From: Hyphomicrobium sp.
GTDB lineage: Bacteria > Pseudomonadota > Alphaproteobacteria > Rhizobiales > Hyphomicrobiaceae
Length of the DNA: 64,000 nucleotides
Assembly (NCBI GenBank): GCA_019751875.1
Contig: JAIEMV010000013.1
Span: forward strand, 186,001 to 250,000
Direction of reading: 5' to 3'
The translations under genes and the position numbers were made by a program. Of this stretch, positions 15,665 through 24,853 are shown in pieces. The notes below the pieces were generated by a model. The model was not told the origin of the DNA, ran no database searches, and was given only the letters and a program-made list of their open reading frames with translations. The stretch's first letter is position 1. The number at the start of each line of letters is the position of its first letter.

Positions 15665-16642
15665 TTAGCGCCCGGTCAACTCGTCGACTGTTTCCTGCCG
15701 CTCCTTGATCTGACCGCCGATCGATCGCCCGTCAGCCTGAATTACTGAGCCCTCTAGGTTTTGCTGCAGCAGTGGAACAGCAAAATCAATGAAGGATCGG
15801 GTCTTTGACGCCAGCAATTTCCCATGCGGATAGACCATATGTACAGGCGTTGGCGGGGGATCGTATTCCGATAGCACGTGGACAAGCTGCCCCCGCTTTA
15901 TCTGGTCAGCCACCATATATGACATAGCGATCGTTATACCTTCGCCGGCTTCGGCCGCCGCGATAGCGCACCACGAATCATTGATTTCCAGGGCCGGCTT
16001 GATGCTCACATGGCCCGGTCCGGAGCGGTCGCGATAGTGCCATTCCCGGTTCGGCATCTGTCCGGTAAACGCGATGATACGATGTTGTTTCAGATCTTGC
16101 GGTGAGACTAGTTTGTTCATGCGCTTCAAATAGTCAGGACTTGCAATGAGAATGCGACGAATCTCACCGAGCCGTCGGGCCATTAGGCTCGAATCGGGTA
16201 GGTGAGCTAGGCGCACACCTAAATCTATTCCCTCCTCGACCAGGTTCACAATTCTGTCGTGCAGAAAGACTGACACTGTAACTTGGGGATTCTTTCGTTG
16301 AAACTCCCGCACTACGGGGATCAACACCGTGCGCCCGAACGTTACTGATGTTGTGAGTGCCAGGTGACCGGTTGGCAAAGTCGTCTCACCGGAGGCATCT
16401 CGTTCCGCCTCTTCGATTTCGCCTAGCAACCGCCGGCAGCTCTCAAGAAAGCGCTTCCCGGCCCCCGTTAAACTTAGGCTCCTCGTGGTGCGATTGATTA
16501 GGCGCACACGGAGCCGGTCTTCCAAAGACGTGATTGCGCGAGTAACGGCAGGCGGCGACATGCGCAACTTCTCTGCCGCCTTTGCGAAACTTCCCGCGTC
16601 GATGACAGCGGCGAAGACTTCCATTTCGTGCAAACGGTCCAT
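15665..16642 (-). CDS. LysR-family transcriptional regulator
   Basis: A 325-residue protein starting at the ATG at 16642 behind GGAG. The DNA-binding helix-turn-helix is at the N-terminus (MEVFAAVIDAGSFAKAAEKL, then SPPAVTRAITSLEDRLRVRL, RTTRSLSLTGAGKRF). A periplasmic-binding-protein-like effector domain follows (about 90-300). It belongs to the large CrgA/DsdC-like group often used for aromatic or stress-linked operons. It converges on the preceding operon rather than diverging from it, so its target is unclear; the diverging side faces a gene-poor stretch. Confidence 0.9.
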   Translation of the reverse strand: MDRLHEMEVFAAVIDAGSFAKAAEKLRMSPPAVTRAITSLEDRLRVRLINRTTRSLSLTGAGKRFLESCRRLLGEIEEAERDASGETTLPTGHLALTTSVTFGRTVLIPVVREFQRKNPQVTVSVFLHDRIVNLVEEGIDLGVRLAHLPDSSLMARRLGEIRRILIASPDYLKRMNKLVSPQDLKQHRIIAFTGQMPNREWHYRDRSGPGHVSIKPALEINDSWCAIAAAEAGEGITIAMSYMVADQIKRGQLVHVLSEYDPPPTPVHMVYPHGKLLASKTRSFIDFAVPLLQQNLEGSVIQADGRSIGGQIKERQETVDELTGR

Positions 16643-17435
16643 GAGGATTACTCCATGTGAAATGGTATATTCCGCACTACGCTTATACAAGGACCAGGGG
16701 ACCTGTACTATTTTACTAGACGATCATTTATGAGGCGCATCGGTGAGGCTCAATATGTCCCATTTTGAAAATGGTAGCGAACAGGCTCGGCGGCTCTGGC
16801 GTGACTGCATCCAAACTTCATCGACCCATGGATCCTATCCGTCGCCGTGTGATCATCTTTTGCGCGGTGATACTTGGGCTACTCCAAAGCTCGGCAGAGC
16901 CGAGGAATCGAGCCTACTTCAAGGCGTCAGAAGTTTTGCAAAGCGACTGAGATTGAACCTGCTTGGCTGAAAGTATCAGTGCATGTACTGGCCTTCGATC
17001 TTGCACGTTCAGGACTTGGCGGCCGCGGCCGCTGCAAAAGGCGACATAGGTCGTTTGGTGCCCGACCTCGTTGCCGGCATCGTTTCGAGACAGCCACATA
17101 CGCGTCCATTCAACGCATCAATCTGACGCCGGTCATTCAGCCGGGACTTGATTCAGATCACTAGACGGCTTCGCGGCGCGATCGCTGCCGCATATTTGTA
17201 ACCAGCTTCGCCCAAAAAAATTGAGCGTTATTGAATGAAGCGGGCTGGACATCGGCAGCCGCTTTATTGCCGTTGACGGGCTAAAGATGTCCCTCTCCTT
17301 TTTGTTCTGCGATGCAATAATTCGATTTTGCGGAATTCTTCCTTCAGAACATCAGGCGTTATTCTCTCGCGAGAAGTTGATTAGGTTTCTCTCACGGCGG
17401 CACGAGGTGTGCGGCTTGTGACAAGGAGAATTGAA
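16643..17435. other. Gene-poor stretch after the LysR gene
   Basis: About 790 bases with no convincing gene apart from the doubtful frame at 16755-16970. A weak hairpin, AGCGGGCTG/CAGCCGCT at 17239-17263, is followed by TTTATT and could be a plus-strand terminator. A palindromic TCTCGCGAGA lies near 17362, ahead of the small secreted peptide gene, and could be a regulatory site. Confidence 0.4.
16755..16970 (+). CDS. Small hypothetical protein, possible family with 10812-11033
   Basis: A 71-residue frame from ATG 16755; a GTG at 16743 is also possible. It shares the pattern R-x-L/W-x-x-D-C-I, then H-G-x-Y and a later Cys with the small frame at 10812. It has no signal peptide, membrane segment or known family. 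Divergent placement next to the LysR gene would allow co-regulation. It may be a chance frame. Confidence 0.3.
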   Translation: MSHFENGSEQARRLWRDCIQTSSTHGSYPSPCDHLLRGDTWATPKLGRAEESSLLQGVRSFAKRLRLNLLG

Positions 17436-17573
17436 ATGAAAGCTTACATCATCGCCAGCTCGATTCTGGCTCTGGTTTCGTTGGGTGCATCCGCTGCAAA
17501 TGCTGATCCGCTTCTCGCCGATCTGGCGAAGTCCGGCTCGATCATCACGACGGGCGGAATTCTCACAAAGTAA
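17436..17573 (+). CDS. Very small secreted peptide precursor (45 residues)
   Basis: ATG 17436 sits behind an excellent ribosome site (AAGGAGAATTGAA). The product is a 45-residue precursor: a canonical Sec signal (KAYIIASSILALVSLGASA, cleavage after ANA) followed by a 22-residue mature peptide, DPLLADLAKSGSIITTGG then ILTK. A GC-rich hairpin (17589-17614) follows the stop. I know no family for it. The strong translation signal and clean signal peptide favour a real gene over chance. Confidence 0.6.
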   Translation: MKAYIIASSILALVSLGASAANADPLLADLAKSGSIITTGGILTK

Positions 17574-17690
17574 AGCTAGTTGAGTCGGGCGGCCCAGCAT
17601 TCTTGCCGGGCTGCCTGAACTTCCTCTGGCAATCACCGCCCTTCATGCCTCCCGGTGGGGAAACAACTCACTTAAACATTGGTAGAACCC

Positions 17691-18314
17691 ATGTCTGCTC
17701 CCGTGCTCTACAGCTTTCCTTTATCAGGTCACTCGCATCGTGCTCGTCTTTTCCTGTCGTTGTTGGGAATCGAGCACCGTGTCGTCGATGTTGCGTTGGG
17801 CAAGGGTGAGCACAAGACCGATACTTTCAAGGCGATGAACCCGTTCGGCCAGGTTCCCGTTCTCGAGCATAACGGGGCCTATATCTGGGACAGCAACGCA
17901 ATCTTGACCTACCTCGCTAAGACATTCGACGCTCGCAGCACTTGGCTTCCCGATAATCCGGTACAACTCGCTTCTGTGCAGCAGTGGCTTTCCGTTGCGG
18001 CCGGCCCGCTTGCCTACGGACCTGCAACGGCCCGCCTCGTAGGGATTTTTGGTGCTAAGCATGATCTTGATCGCGCAAAGTCGATCTCGGAAAGTCTGTT
18101 TGCCGTCATAGACACGATATTGGCCAAGCAGGAGTTCCTGACCGGGGCCATGCCTACAATCGCTGACGTTGCCATGTACAGTTACACGGCGCGCGCCCCA
18201 GAGGGCTACGTCGAGCTAACTCCTTTTCCTAACATCAGGTCCTGGCTGGCGCGTGTTGAGGCGCTCCCCGGGTTTGTTGCCATGCCAGTTACAGAACCAA
18301 AACCGCGCACATAG
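17691..18314 (+). CDS. Glutathione S-transferase family protein
   Basis: A 207-residue protein from ATG 17691. The N-terminal domain has the GSH-site order SFPLSGHSHRARLFLSLLG (catalytic Ser likely in the early SG-H-S region), NPFGQVPVLEHNG (cis-Pro) and YIWDSNAILTYLAKTF. The C-terminal helical domain carries PTIADVAMYSYTA. It differs in class from the Nu-type paralogues in this window and resembles Beta/Phi-like bacterial GSTs. It is followed by a CBS-domain gene 39 bases on. The substrate is unknown. Confidence 0.85.
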   Translation: MSAPVLYSFPLSGHSHRARLFLSLLGIEHRVVDVALGKGEHKTDTFKAMNPFGQVPVLEHNGAYIWDSNAILTYLAKTFDARSTWLPDNPVQLASVQQWLSVAAGPLAYGPATARLVGIFGAKHDLDRAKSISESLFAVIDTILAKQEFLTGAMPTIADVAMYSYTARAPEGYVELTPFPNIRSWLARVEALPGFVAMPVTEPKPRT

Positions 18315-18353
18315 ACTAGATACAAGACAACCGCAAAACCCTAGGAGAAATCG

Positions 18354-18788
18354 ATGATTTTGAAAGATGTGATCGGTCGAAAGGGATCGACAATCGTGAG
18401 TGTTGAGCCAGACGCTGCATTGTTTGACGTCGCCAAAATGATGCACGAACACTGCTGTGGATCAGTCGTAGTGGCACGCGAGGGTAAACTTCTTGGGCTA
18501 GTTACCGAGAAAGCCGTCGTGGCAGCTTACGCGAAAAAGATGTTCGACAACTCCACCACTGCGGCCGATGTGATGGACGACAATATTCCGGTCATCTTTG
18601 ATTCAGAAGACGTCGACGAAGCGATGATGATTATGACGCGTCGTCGTCAGCGTCACGTGCTCGTTCAAACCGCTCGTGGCACTGCTGGCATCGTGTCACT
18701 CGGGGATCTGGTGAAACATCGCTTTACCGAAATAGAACTCGAAAACCGTGTTCTGCGCGACATGGCGCGGGCTGCGCTGGTGAGTTGA
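18354..18788 (+). CDS. CBS-domain pair protein
   Basis: A 144-residue protein behind a good site (TAGGAGAAATCG). It consists of two CBS motifs (about residues 10-65 and 72-130: GSVVVAREGKLLGLVTEK and RRQRHVLVQTARGTAGIVSLGDL). Stand-alone CBS pairs bind adenosyl ligands such as AMP, ATP or NADH and act as energy or redox sensors for partner enzymes. An extra feature is the CC pair in HEHCCGS. It lies between a GST and the glutamate-cysteine ligase remnant, so a link to thiol metabolism is possible but only inferred. Confidence 0.85.
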   Translation: MILKDVIGRKGSTIVSVEPDAALFDVAKMMHEHCCGSVVVAREGKLLGLVTEKAVVAAYAKKMFDNSTTAADVMDDNIPVIFDSEDVDEAMMIMTRRRQRHVLVQTARGTAGIVSLGDLVKHRFTEIELENRVLRDMARAALVS

Positions 18789-18808
18789 CGGCGGTTGTCA
18801 CGACATTG

Positions 18809-18844
18809 GAAGGCGCAACGGGGCCTGGCACTCAAGCTGCGCCT
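18809..18844 (+). terminator. Candidate terminator hairpin after the CBS gene
   Basis: AAGGCGCA (18809-18816) pairs perfectly with TGCGCCTT (18837-18844) across a 20-base loop, followed by TCAGACCTT. The long loop and weak T-tract make it only a moderate terminator candidate. Confidence 0.4.
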
Positions 18845-18878
18845 TTCAGACCTTAAAACGCAACTGTGAGGGATCTAA

Positions 18879-20404
18879 GTGTCACAGCAGAGCACATCAG
18901 GCAGCGATCACATCGTAGCTGACCGTCGGGACCTTGTCAGTTGGTTCGTGGAAGGAGAGAAGCCAAAGGCTGAGTGGCGCATCGGGACCGAGCACGAAAA
19001 GTTTGTATTTAACGCCACAAACTTCGAGCCTGTCGGTTATGGTGGAACTACCGGTATCCGATCGATCATGGAGCGATTAGCCAATCGCTTTGATGGCAGC
19101 CCGTTTATGAGGCCCAGCACCTGATTGGACTCAAAAAGTGCGCGCACAACTCCGTTGCCGTCCCTGCCGTAATCAGTCTGGAACCCGGAGGGCAGTTTGA
19201 GCTGTCGGGGTCGCCTTTGCAGACCATTCACGACACAATGGCGGAAACACAAAGCCACTTTCTGGAGTTGGCGGATGTGTGCAGGGATCTCGGGGTCAAC
19301 TTTCTGGGAGTTGGATTTTCGCCGAACTGGTCTTTGCCGGCCGTGCCGCATATGCCGAAAGAACGCTGTACAATCATGAAGCGGTACATGCCGCGAATTG
19401 GTGCGCGCGGCCTGGACATGATGTTTCGCACATCTACTGTTCAGACGAACCTGGACTTCTCGGATGAAAATGACATGGTGAAAAAATTCCGTGTCGGCCT
19501 GGCATTACAGCCGATTGTAACCGCCATGTTTGCGTCGTCTCCTTTTACAGATGGGCGTCCAAACGGCTTCAAATCGATGCGAAGTCAAATTTGGCGTGAA
19601 ACTGATGCTACGCGGACGGGTATCCTGCCTTTCGTTTTTGATGGTGATATGGGGTACGAGAGATACGTTGATTATGCCCTCGATGTTCCGATGTACTTCA
19701 TATACCGAGATGGCCGGTATATCGATGTGAGCGGCGCATCCTTCCGCGCATTTCTGAACGGTCAACTGCCTCAGCTGCCAAATCTACGGCCGACATTGCA
19801 AGATTGGTCGGACCACTTGACCACGCTTTTCCCAGAGGCTCGGTTGAAGCGCTACATTGAAATGCGCGGTGCTGACAGCGGAAGTGTCGATCATATAGCT
19901 GCCCTACCGGCTTTATGGGCGGGTCTTCTTTACAACGATGATGCACTCGACGCGGCCTCGGATCTTATCAAGGGGTGGACTGCGCAAAGTATTCAAGAGC
20001 TGCGCAACGCTGTCCCGCGGCTTGCCTTGGACGCACGGTTTGGTCGTACGACAGTGCGGGATCTTGCGGCAGAGTTGCTGAATATCGCATCGAGCGGCCT
20101 TGCTCGCCGCGCGCAGATCGATGCGTTTGGTCGAGACGAGACGATCTATCTGGAACCGTTGCGGGAGATTGTGCGGAGCGGTCGAACGATAGCCGATCGG
20201 TTGCTGGAGCTTTATCACGGTCGGTGGAATGGCAGCGTTGTGCCTGCGTACGAAGAACTTGGGCTTTTGGCCCCGTATCAAGGAGCGACAGGGTCTTCCG
20301 GCAAAAAGCCGCTAGGTACCAGGCGGAAGCGGCACACAAGGCCGCTGAGCATTCGTCCAAGTCAGGAGGACGTTGCGCCGACTATTCTTCCGGCGTGCGG
20401 ATAG
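18879..20404 (+). pseudogene. gshA: Glutamate-cysteine ligase (GshA, GCS2 type), frameshifted
   Basis: The first frame (18879-19124) encodes the N-terminus (WFVEGEKPKAEWRIGTEHEKF, the usual GTEHEKF signature) and stops just after SPFMRPST. A second frame, entered about 19105-19112, continues without loss: VYEAQHLIGLKKCAHNS, then SLEPGGQFELSGSPLQT, FLGVGFSPNW, RYMPRIGARGLDMMFRT and MRSQIWRETDATRTG, all typical of the alphaproteobacterial enzyme. One inserted or lost base near 19110 explains the break. The C-terminus also runs about 50 residues past the expected end, in a frame of unlikely composition, so there may be a second shift. GshA makes gamma-glutamylcysteine for glutathione. If the shift is real, this copy is inactive and another gshA should exist in the genome. 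Confidence 0.85.
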
Positions 20405-20829
20405 ACCCTGCGGCGGACCGAGAGTTTCAGGCAAGGCAAGCCGCGGCATGACTATGAGGTTGGGCATGCCGCGGACACAGCAAGCGTTACTTGGCAGCCG
20501 AGGCGTATGAGGACTAGGAAGTTTTCAGCAACACGTAATCGGTGATTGCGGTGGACTTGCCCGACTTTCGCGGTTTGGCGTCCGTAGCAACTGTCTCATC
20601 GTTCAGCTCCGCTCAACCAGTATAAGGCTCCACAATTGTGACCCAGTAAGCCGAGCCGGAGATCACCTTGTTGCCTTTTTTCCGAAGGCGGAATGCTCTC
20701 TTCAACAAATCACGTCTTCGCAACCACGACAGGACACGTTATCCTCTCGATCAAGCAGGACCGATAACAGTATCGGTGTGCCTCCGGTAGCAGATGCCTA
20801 TCCGGTCATTCGAAGAGAGGACGATAAAA
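20405..20829. other. Non-coding stretch with an inverted repeat before the cysteine hydrolase
   Basis: No plus-strand gene is seen. On the minus strand a short frame with an internal stop (roughly 20520-20760) reads like a broken small basic protein, but nothing is recognised. A perfect inverted repeat ACCGAT-AACAGT-ATCGGT lies at 20760-20777, about 50 bases before the next gene, and is a candidate operator. Confidence 0.35.
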
Positions 20830-21573
20830 ATGGCTGAAAGAAACGGACAAGATTGCGGCTGTTCGAAGAATCCCGCCTATCAAGATCCCCAGGATGCCGC
20901 CCTTCCTAAGAGCACGATGGAGCTCATTAAGGGACGCGCGGCACTCGTTATCGTCGACCCTCAAAATGATTTCCTTTCTGAGAAGGGCGTAGCTTGGGGA
21001 GTCGTTGGAGAAAGTGTACGGGAACACAACGTCGTCGAAAACATCGAGCGCCTTCTCAAGGCTGCGAAGGCGGCAAGTCTAACGGTCGTTATTTCACCCC
21101 ATTTCTATTATCCAGCCGACCACGCATGGCAGTTCGAGGGTGCGCTCGAGAAGGTTATGCACTCGATCAATATGTTCGATCGTAAAGGCCCAACGGACCT
21201 AACAGGCTTTGAAGGCTCGGGCGCCGACTTCATGGAGCGCTACAAACCCTATTTGTACGACGGTAAGACGATTATAGCGTCGCCTCATAAACTGTATGGG
21301 CCTGAACAGAACGATGTGGGGCTTCAATTGCGCAAACAGCGGATCGATCAAGTCATACTCGCGGGCATGTCGTCGAACCTGTGCGTCGAAAGCCACATGC
21401 GGGAACTCATGGAGCAGGGCTTCGAAGTCGCAGTTGTGCGCGATGCAACGGCCGGGGCGAAACTGCCGGATGGGGATGGTTACCTCGCATCGCTGATTAA
21501 CTTCCGCATGATTGCCAACGCACTTTGGACAACGGAAGAAACGGTTCAACGGATGGGCCAGGTCGCTGGCTAG
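20830..21573 (+). CDS. Cysteine hydrolase, isochorismatase family
   Basis: A 247-residue protein starting at ATG 20830 behind GAGAGGAC. It has the isochorismatase-like alpha/beta fold: RAALVIVDPQNDFL with the catalytic Asp, a Lys region downstream, and the nucleophile Cys in GMSSNLCVESHMREL. EVAVVRDATAGAK is the usual closing strand. Members hydrolyse isochorismate, nicotinamide, N-carbamoyl compounds or ureas. The N-terminal 30 residues carry an unusual CGC (QDCGCSKNPAY) not part of the fold. The substrate cannot be read from sequence. Confidence 0.88.
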   Translation: MAERNGQDCGCSKNPAYQDPQDAALPKSTMELIKGRAALVIVDPQNDFLSEKGVAWGVVGESVREHNVVENIERLLKAAKAASLTVVISPHFYYPADHAWQFEGALEKVMHSINMFDRKGPTDLTGFEGSGADFMERYKPYLYDGKTIIASPHKLYGPEQNDVGLQLRKQRIDQVILAGMSSNLCVESHMRELMEQGFEVAVVRDATAGAKLPDGDGYLASLINFRMIANALWTTEETVQRMGQVAG

Positions 21574-21938
21574 GCCGGCAGGTCATGACTACCATGAGGC
21601 TCTGATCAGTCGGTGGCTATTGTCATCGAAGCAGGTAGGGCGGGCACGGCCTCGATACTCACGAGCAATTGCCTACCTGCTGCAGGTCCCGCGTCTTGTG
21701 GCAACGAGCGGGGGCGGCGACGCCCCCGCGTTAGCAGCTGTGGAACGGAGTTTGCTTGCCCGAGCCTATGCCGCTTCTAAGTTGCGTTCCGGGCGAATGG
21801 TGGGGCTTCGTCTTGCGCAAATGTTGGTCTGCGCGATAAAGCGCTCAGCTAAGCCTAAAACCCAAGCCGCGGCTCACGCGCGCGCCTTCATCGATCTGAG
21901 ATCTTGAATTTCAAGTTAACCTCGAACCAGAATGGGTT
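21574..21938. other. Spacer with a strong GC hairpin
   Basis: A perfect 9-base stem GCGGGGGCG/CGCCCCCGC lies at 21708-21729 with a GCGA loop and no T-run. An open frame runs across the region (to 21907), but it overlaps the preceding gene and has no recognisable domain. It may be a decayed gene. Confidence 0.35.
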
Positions 21939-23969
21939 CTAGATATCCAGGGCCACTTCAGGGTCGTCGGGAACCGAGCAGCAGATAAGGACCTGTCCAG
22001 CTGCGATTTCCGCCGTTGGCGCTGTCACGTACCGAACCTTTCCTTTGTTGATCGATGTCGCACACATTCCGCAGGCGCCCACACGGCAGCTAAAGTCGGG
22101 AGATAGCCCCTGGGCTTCGGCAAAGTCGAGAATGCTCGGGTGGGTGGTGTCCCAACCGGCAGTCTTTCCTGATTTGGAAAATGTTACGGTGCCGACAACC
22201 TCAGGACGCACGGACGATTGCTTGGCGACTCGCTTAAGTGCAGAAGGTCCAAAGGCTTCAGCGTAGATTCGCGTGTCGGCCACGCCCAACTCCACAAGCA
22301 TGTCGTAGGCGGATTGCATAAATGACGAGGGGCCGCACATATACGCATCAAATGGGATGAGAGGGGCCAAATAGGGTGCGAGCAATGAAGGGGTCATTCG
22401 GCCAGCGTGGGCTGCTGTTTGCAGCGCCTCGTTGGACTTCAAGTGACTATAAAACGAAATGACTTTGATGTTGCCGCGTCCCTGCGCAATAGAGTTCACC
22501 TCGTCGCGAAAAGCATGTGATTGGGGAGTCTGCGTCGAGTGTACGAACAGCACCTCCCGCCTCACGTTTTGTTCCGCGAGCTGCTTGAGCATCGCGAGCA
22601 TCGGAGTAATGCCGATACCAGCGGACATGAGAACCACCGGATCCTCGCTCGGTTGAAGAACGAACGATCCGCTGGGCTTGTAGAAACGAACTTCCGTGCC
22701 AACGGCTGCATGCTCGTGAAGCCACACACTGGCAGAAGCATCACGTTGCGAAGATTTTTTGACACTAATCCGATACGCCGAGGGTCCGTTGCGGTCCGAA
22801 ATCGTGTAGGTGCGCCGGGCTACCGCTCCGCTCGCGCTGGGAATGTCCAGCGGCAGGAACTGACCTGGTCGATAATCGGGCAAGGGAGCGCCGTCTTTCG
22901 CCCGGAGCCAAAACGACCGGACCGTCGGACTTTCGTTTGTAATCGATGTTATGATGACACTGCGAGCCTTCTCTTGAAAAACAGAGGTCGCCGCTGGCCA
23001 GTCACCGGTAGCCGGCAATTGGGGGGCCAACTCGACGTCACCCCAGCGAAGAGGAACGGCTGCTCGGAGCCATCGCCCGCCGGTGACGGTGACTTCAAGC
23101 AATCTTTCGGCGCCCGCGAAGCGATTGATCTCGGGCGAATCCCAGACAATCTGACCGAGACCTGTGAGCTGCAGGACATCCCCCGTAGCGAAATCAACAA
23201 ACAACAGTCCGCACCTGGGTTGGACCATCAAATTTCCGAACGTGTTGAAGTGGCCGTTACCTGCGAAGTCGGGAATAGTTAAGATCGTCTTCTTGTCGCG
23301 CTCCGTCACTCTCACAAACCCGGGCTTGCCGCCACGATGAGACGCATCGACGCCTTCAGCAGGACTGGACGCGTTAAGGCGTCCGCTCTTAGAGGCGACA
23401 AATAGAGTATCCGATGCCATGACGAGGTCGCGGCCTGCGTCTGAGAGCAGCTCAGTCTCAATTTCCAATGGCTGCGGCTTGGGGTCGTTCTCATCCACAA
23501 ACCGATGTTGACGGACCTGAATGTACTTTGGGCAGTTGCCAAAGCTCTGAACAACCTCGAGCGCGAAGCCGGTTTCGCTGAGAGATAACACGCGGCCGCT
23601 CATACGATTACGGCGACGCGTCTCAAGCTCGATACCAAGAATACCAACAGACGCACCTGGAGCGAGGTTGGCTCGAAGTGGGTCATTGGGATGGAGCCGG
23701 CTGGCGACATTGAGTTCCCGCTCGCTGGCCTGCATGAAACCGGGCTTGCCGGTAACAATCGAAGCCCACGGTTGACCTTCGGCATCGACGCTGCCGACGA
23801 TCAGGAAAGGTAGCTTGCCGTACAATTCCCGATGGGAATCCGGCATGTAGTCCCGGATCACACGCTGGCCGATTTGCTCCATGCGATCGCGGATTCCCAG
23901 CCGCTCTTGGATCGCCTTCTCCCCGATGTGGAACGGGCTCTCATTATCGATCATCGTGTCTGTCGTCAT
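21939..23969 (-). CDS. PNPOx domain-ferredoxin reductase-2Fe-2S fusion oxidoreductase
   Basis: A 676-residue multidomain flavoprotein, started at the ATG at 23969 (23996 is an alternative). In order: a PNPOx-like split barrel, probably duplicated (about residues 45-330, FLIVGSVDAEGQPWASIVTG and RGGKPGFVRV), an FNR-type FAD domain (about 335-440; RRTYTISDRNGPSAYRIS), an NAD(P) domain (about 445-570; DPVVLMSAGIGITPMLAML and YMCGPSSFM), and a C-terminal plant-type 2Fe-2S domain (CRVGACGMCATS and ICCSVPDD). Electrons would run NAD(P)H-FAD-2Fe-2S, with the barrel as a possible flavin or haem site. It is a paralogue, in part, of the PNPOx protein at 9351. The substrate is unknown. Confidence 0.88.
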   Translation of the reverse strand: MTTDTMIDNESPFHIGEKAIQERLGIRDRMEQIGQRVIRDYMPDSHRELYGKLPFLIVGSVDAEGQPWASIVTGKPGFMQASERELNVASRLHPNDPLRANLAPGASVGILGIELETRRRNRMSGRVLSLSETGFALEVVQSFGNCPKYIQVRQHRFVDENDPKPQPLEIETELLSDAGRDLVMASDTLFVASKSGRLNASSPAEGVDASHRGGKPGFVRVTERDKKTILTIPDFAGNGHFNTFGNLMVQPRCGLLFVDFATGDVLQLTGLGQIVWDSPEINRFAGAERLLEVTVTGGRWLRAAVPLRWGDVELAPQLPATGDWPAATSVFQEKARSVIITSITNESPTVRSFWLRAKDGAPLPDYRPGQFLPLDIPSASGAVARRTYTISDRNGPSAYRISVKKSSQRDASASVWLHEHAAVGTEVRFYKPSGSFVLQPSEDPVVLMSAGIGITPMLAMLKQLAEQNVRREVLFVHSTQTPQSHAFRDEVNSIAQGRGNIKVISFYSHLKSNEALQTAAHAGRMTPSLLAPYLAPLIPFDAYMCGPSSFMQSAYDMLVELGVADTRIYAEAFGPSALKRVAKQSSVRPEVVGTVTFSKSGKTAGWDTTHPSILDFAEAQGLSPDFSCRVGACGMCATSINKGKVRYVTAPTAEIAAGQVLICCSVPDDPEVALDI

Positions 23970-24206
23970 GGCGGTCCGTGCTCTTTCCCTGGCCATAAGG
24001 CGAGCATGGGGTGCAACAGGATCAGAGGCAATCTGGCTTTAGTGGAATGGCGTATTGCTTGGCGTGGAACAATCGCTGAGCAGACGTGCTTCCATTCCAC
24101 GAAGTGCAATGATCTCTTGCATGTTGTCGCCATTCCTAATGCTCCCCGACGATGCGAGGTTGGCGGGGTGCAGTCGAGCACAACCTCAACAAACAGGAGA
24201 TGCCAA

Positions 24207-24827
24207 GTGAAGGTTTACGAATTCAAGGGTTTCCCGAACCCACAGCGTGTTCGCATTGCATTGGCCGAAAAAGGCTTGATGGGTCGCGTCGATTTTATTC
24301 ATGTGGATGTTCCGAAAGGGGAACAGCGCAAGCCCGAGTTTCTCAAAAAGAATCCCGCCGGGGCCGTACCGGTCCTCGAGCTCGATGACGGAACCACGAT
24401 TGCAGAGTGCACAGCCATTACCGAGTATGTCGATGGGCTGGTCGGACCGCGTACACTGACGGGCGAGACGCCGGTCGAACGTGCCACGATTCACATGATG
24501 CAGCGCCGTGCCGAAGCCTGGGTGTTGGATGCAGTGGGCGCTTACTTCCACAATGCGACCGCGGGATTGGGACCGCAGCTCGAGAAAGATCAGAATCCGC
24601 AATGGGGCGAGAAGCAGCGGGAGCGTGCTCTGGAAGGCATGCGCTACTTTGACGAAGTGCTTTCGACCAAGCCCTTTGTCGCCGGCCAGACGTTTACGAT
24701 GGCAGATATCACGCTTCTCGCAGGATTGGGATTTGCGCGTTTTGCTGGCATCGAGGTGTCTCCGAATTATCAAAATTTGCTGACGTGGGAAGCGCGTGTC
24801 GCCGCTCGCCCAAGTGTAGCGGCCTAA
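24207..24827 (+). CDS. Glutathione S-transferase family protein
   Basis: A 206-residue protein. The start is GTG 24207, fixed by AGGAGA at 24195-24200; the frame stays open upstream, but that part is not GST-like. N-terminal domain: FKGFPNPQRVRIALAEKGL, KNPAGAVPVLELDDG (cis-Pro) and IAECTAITEYVDGL. C-terminal domain: FVAGQTFTMADITLLAGLGFA. It resembles the GstA/Beta-like group rather than the Nu-type paralogues. It is divergent from the fusion oxidoreductase and 26 bases ahead of the cupin gene, with which it likely forms an operon. Confidence 0.88.
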   Translation: MKVYEFKGFPNPQRVRIALAEKGLMGRVDFIHVDVPKGEQRKPEFLKKNPAGAVPVLELDDGTTIAECTAITEYVDGLVGPRTLTGETPVERATIHMMQRRAEAWVLDAVGAYFHNATAGLGPQLEKDQNPQWGEKQRERALEGMRYFDEVLSTKPFVAGQTFTMADITLLAGLGFARFAGIEVSPNYQNLLTWEARVAARPSVAA

Positions 24828-24853
24828 TGTAAAGCTCTATAGGAGAACCTAAC

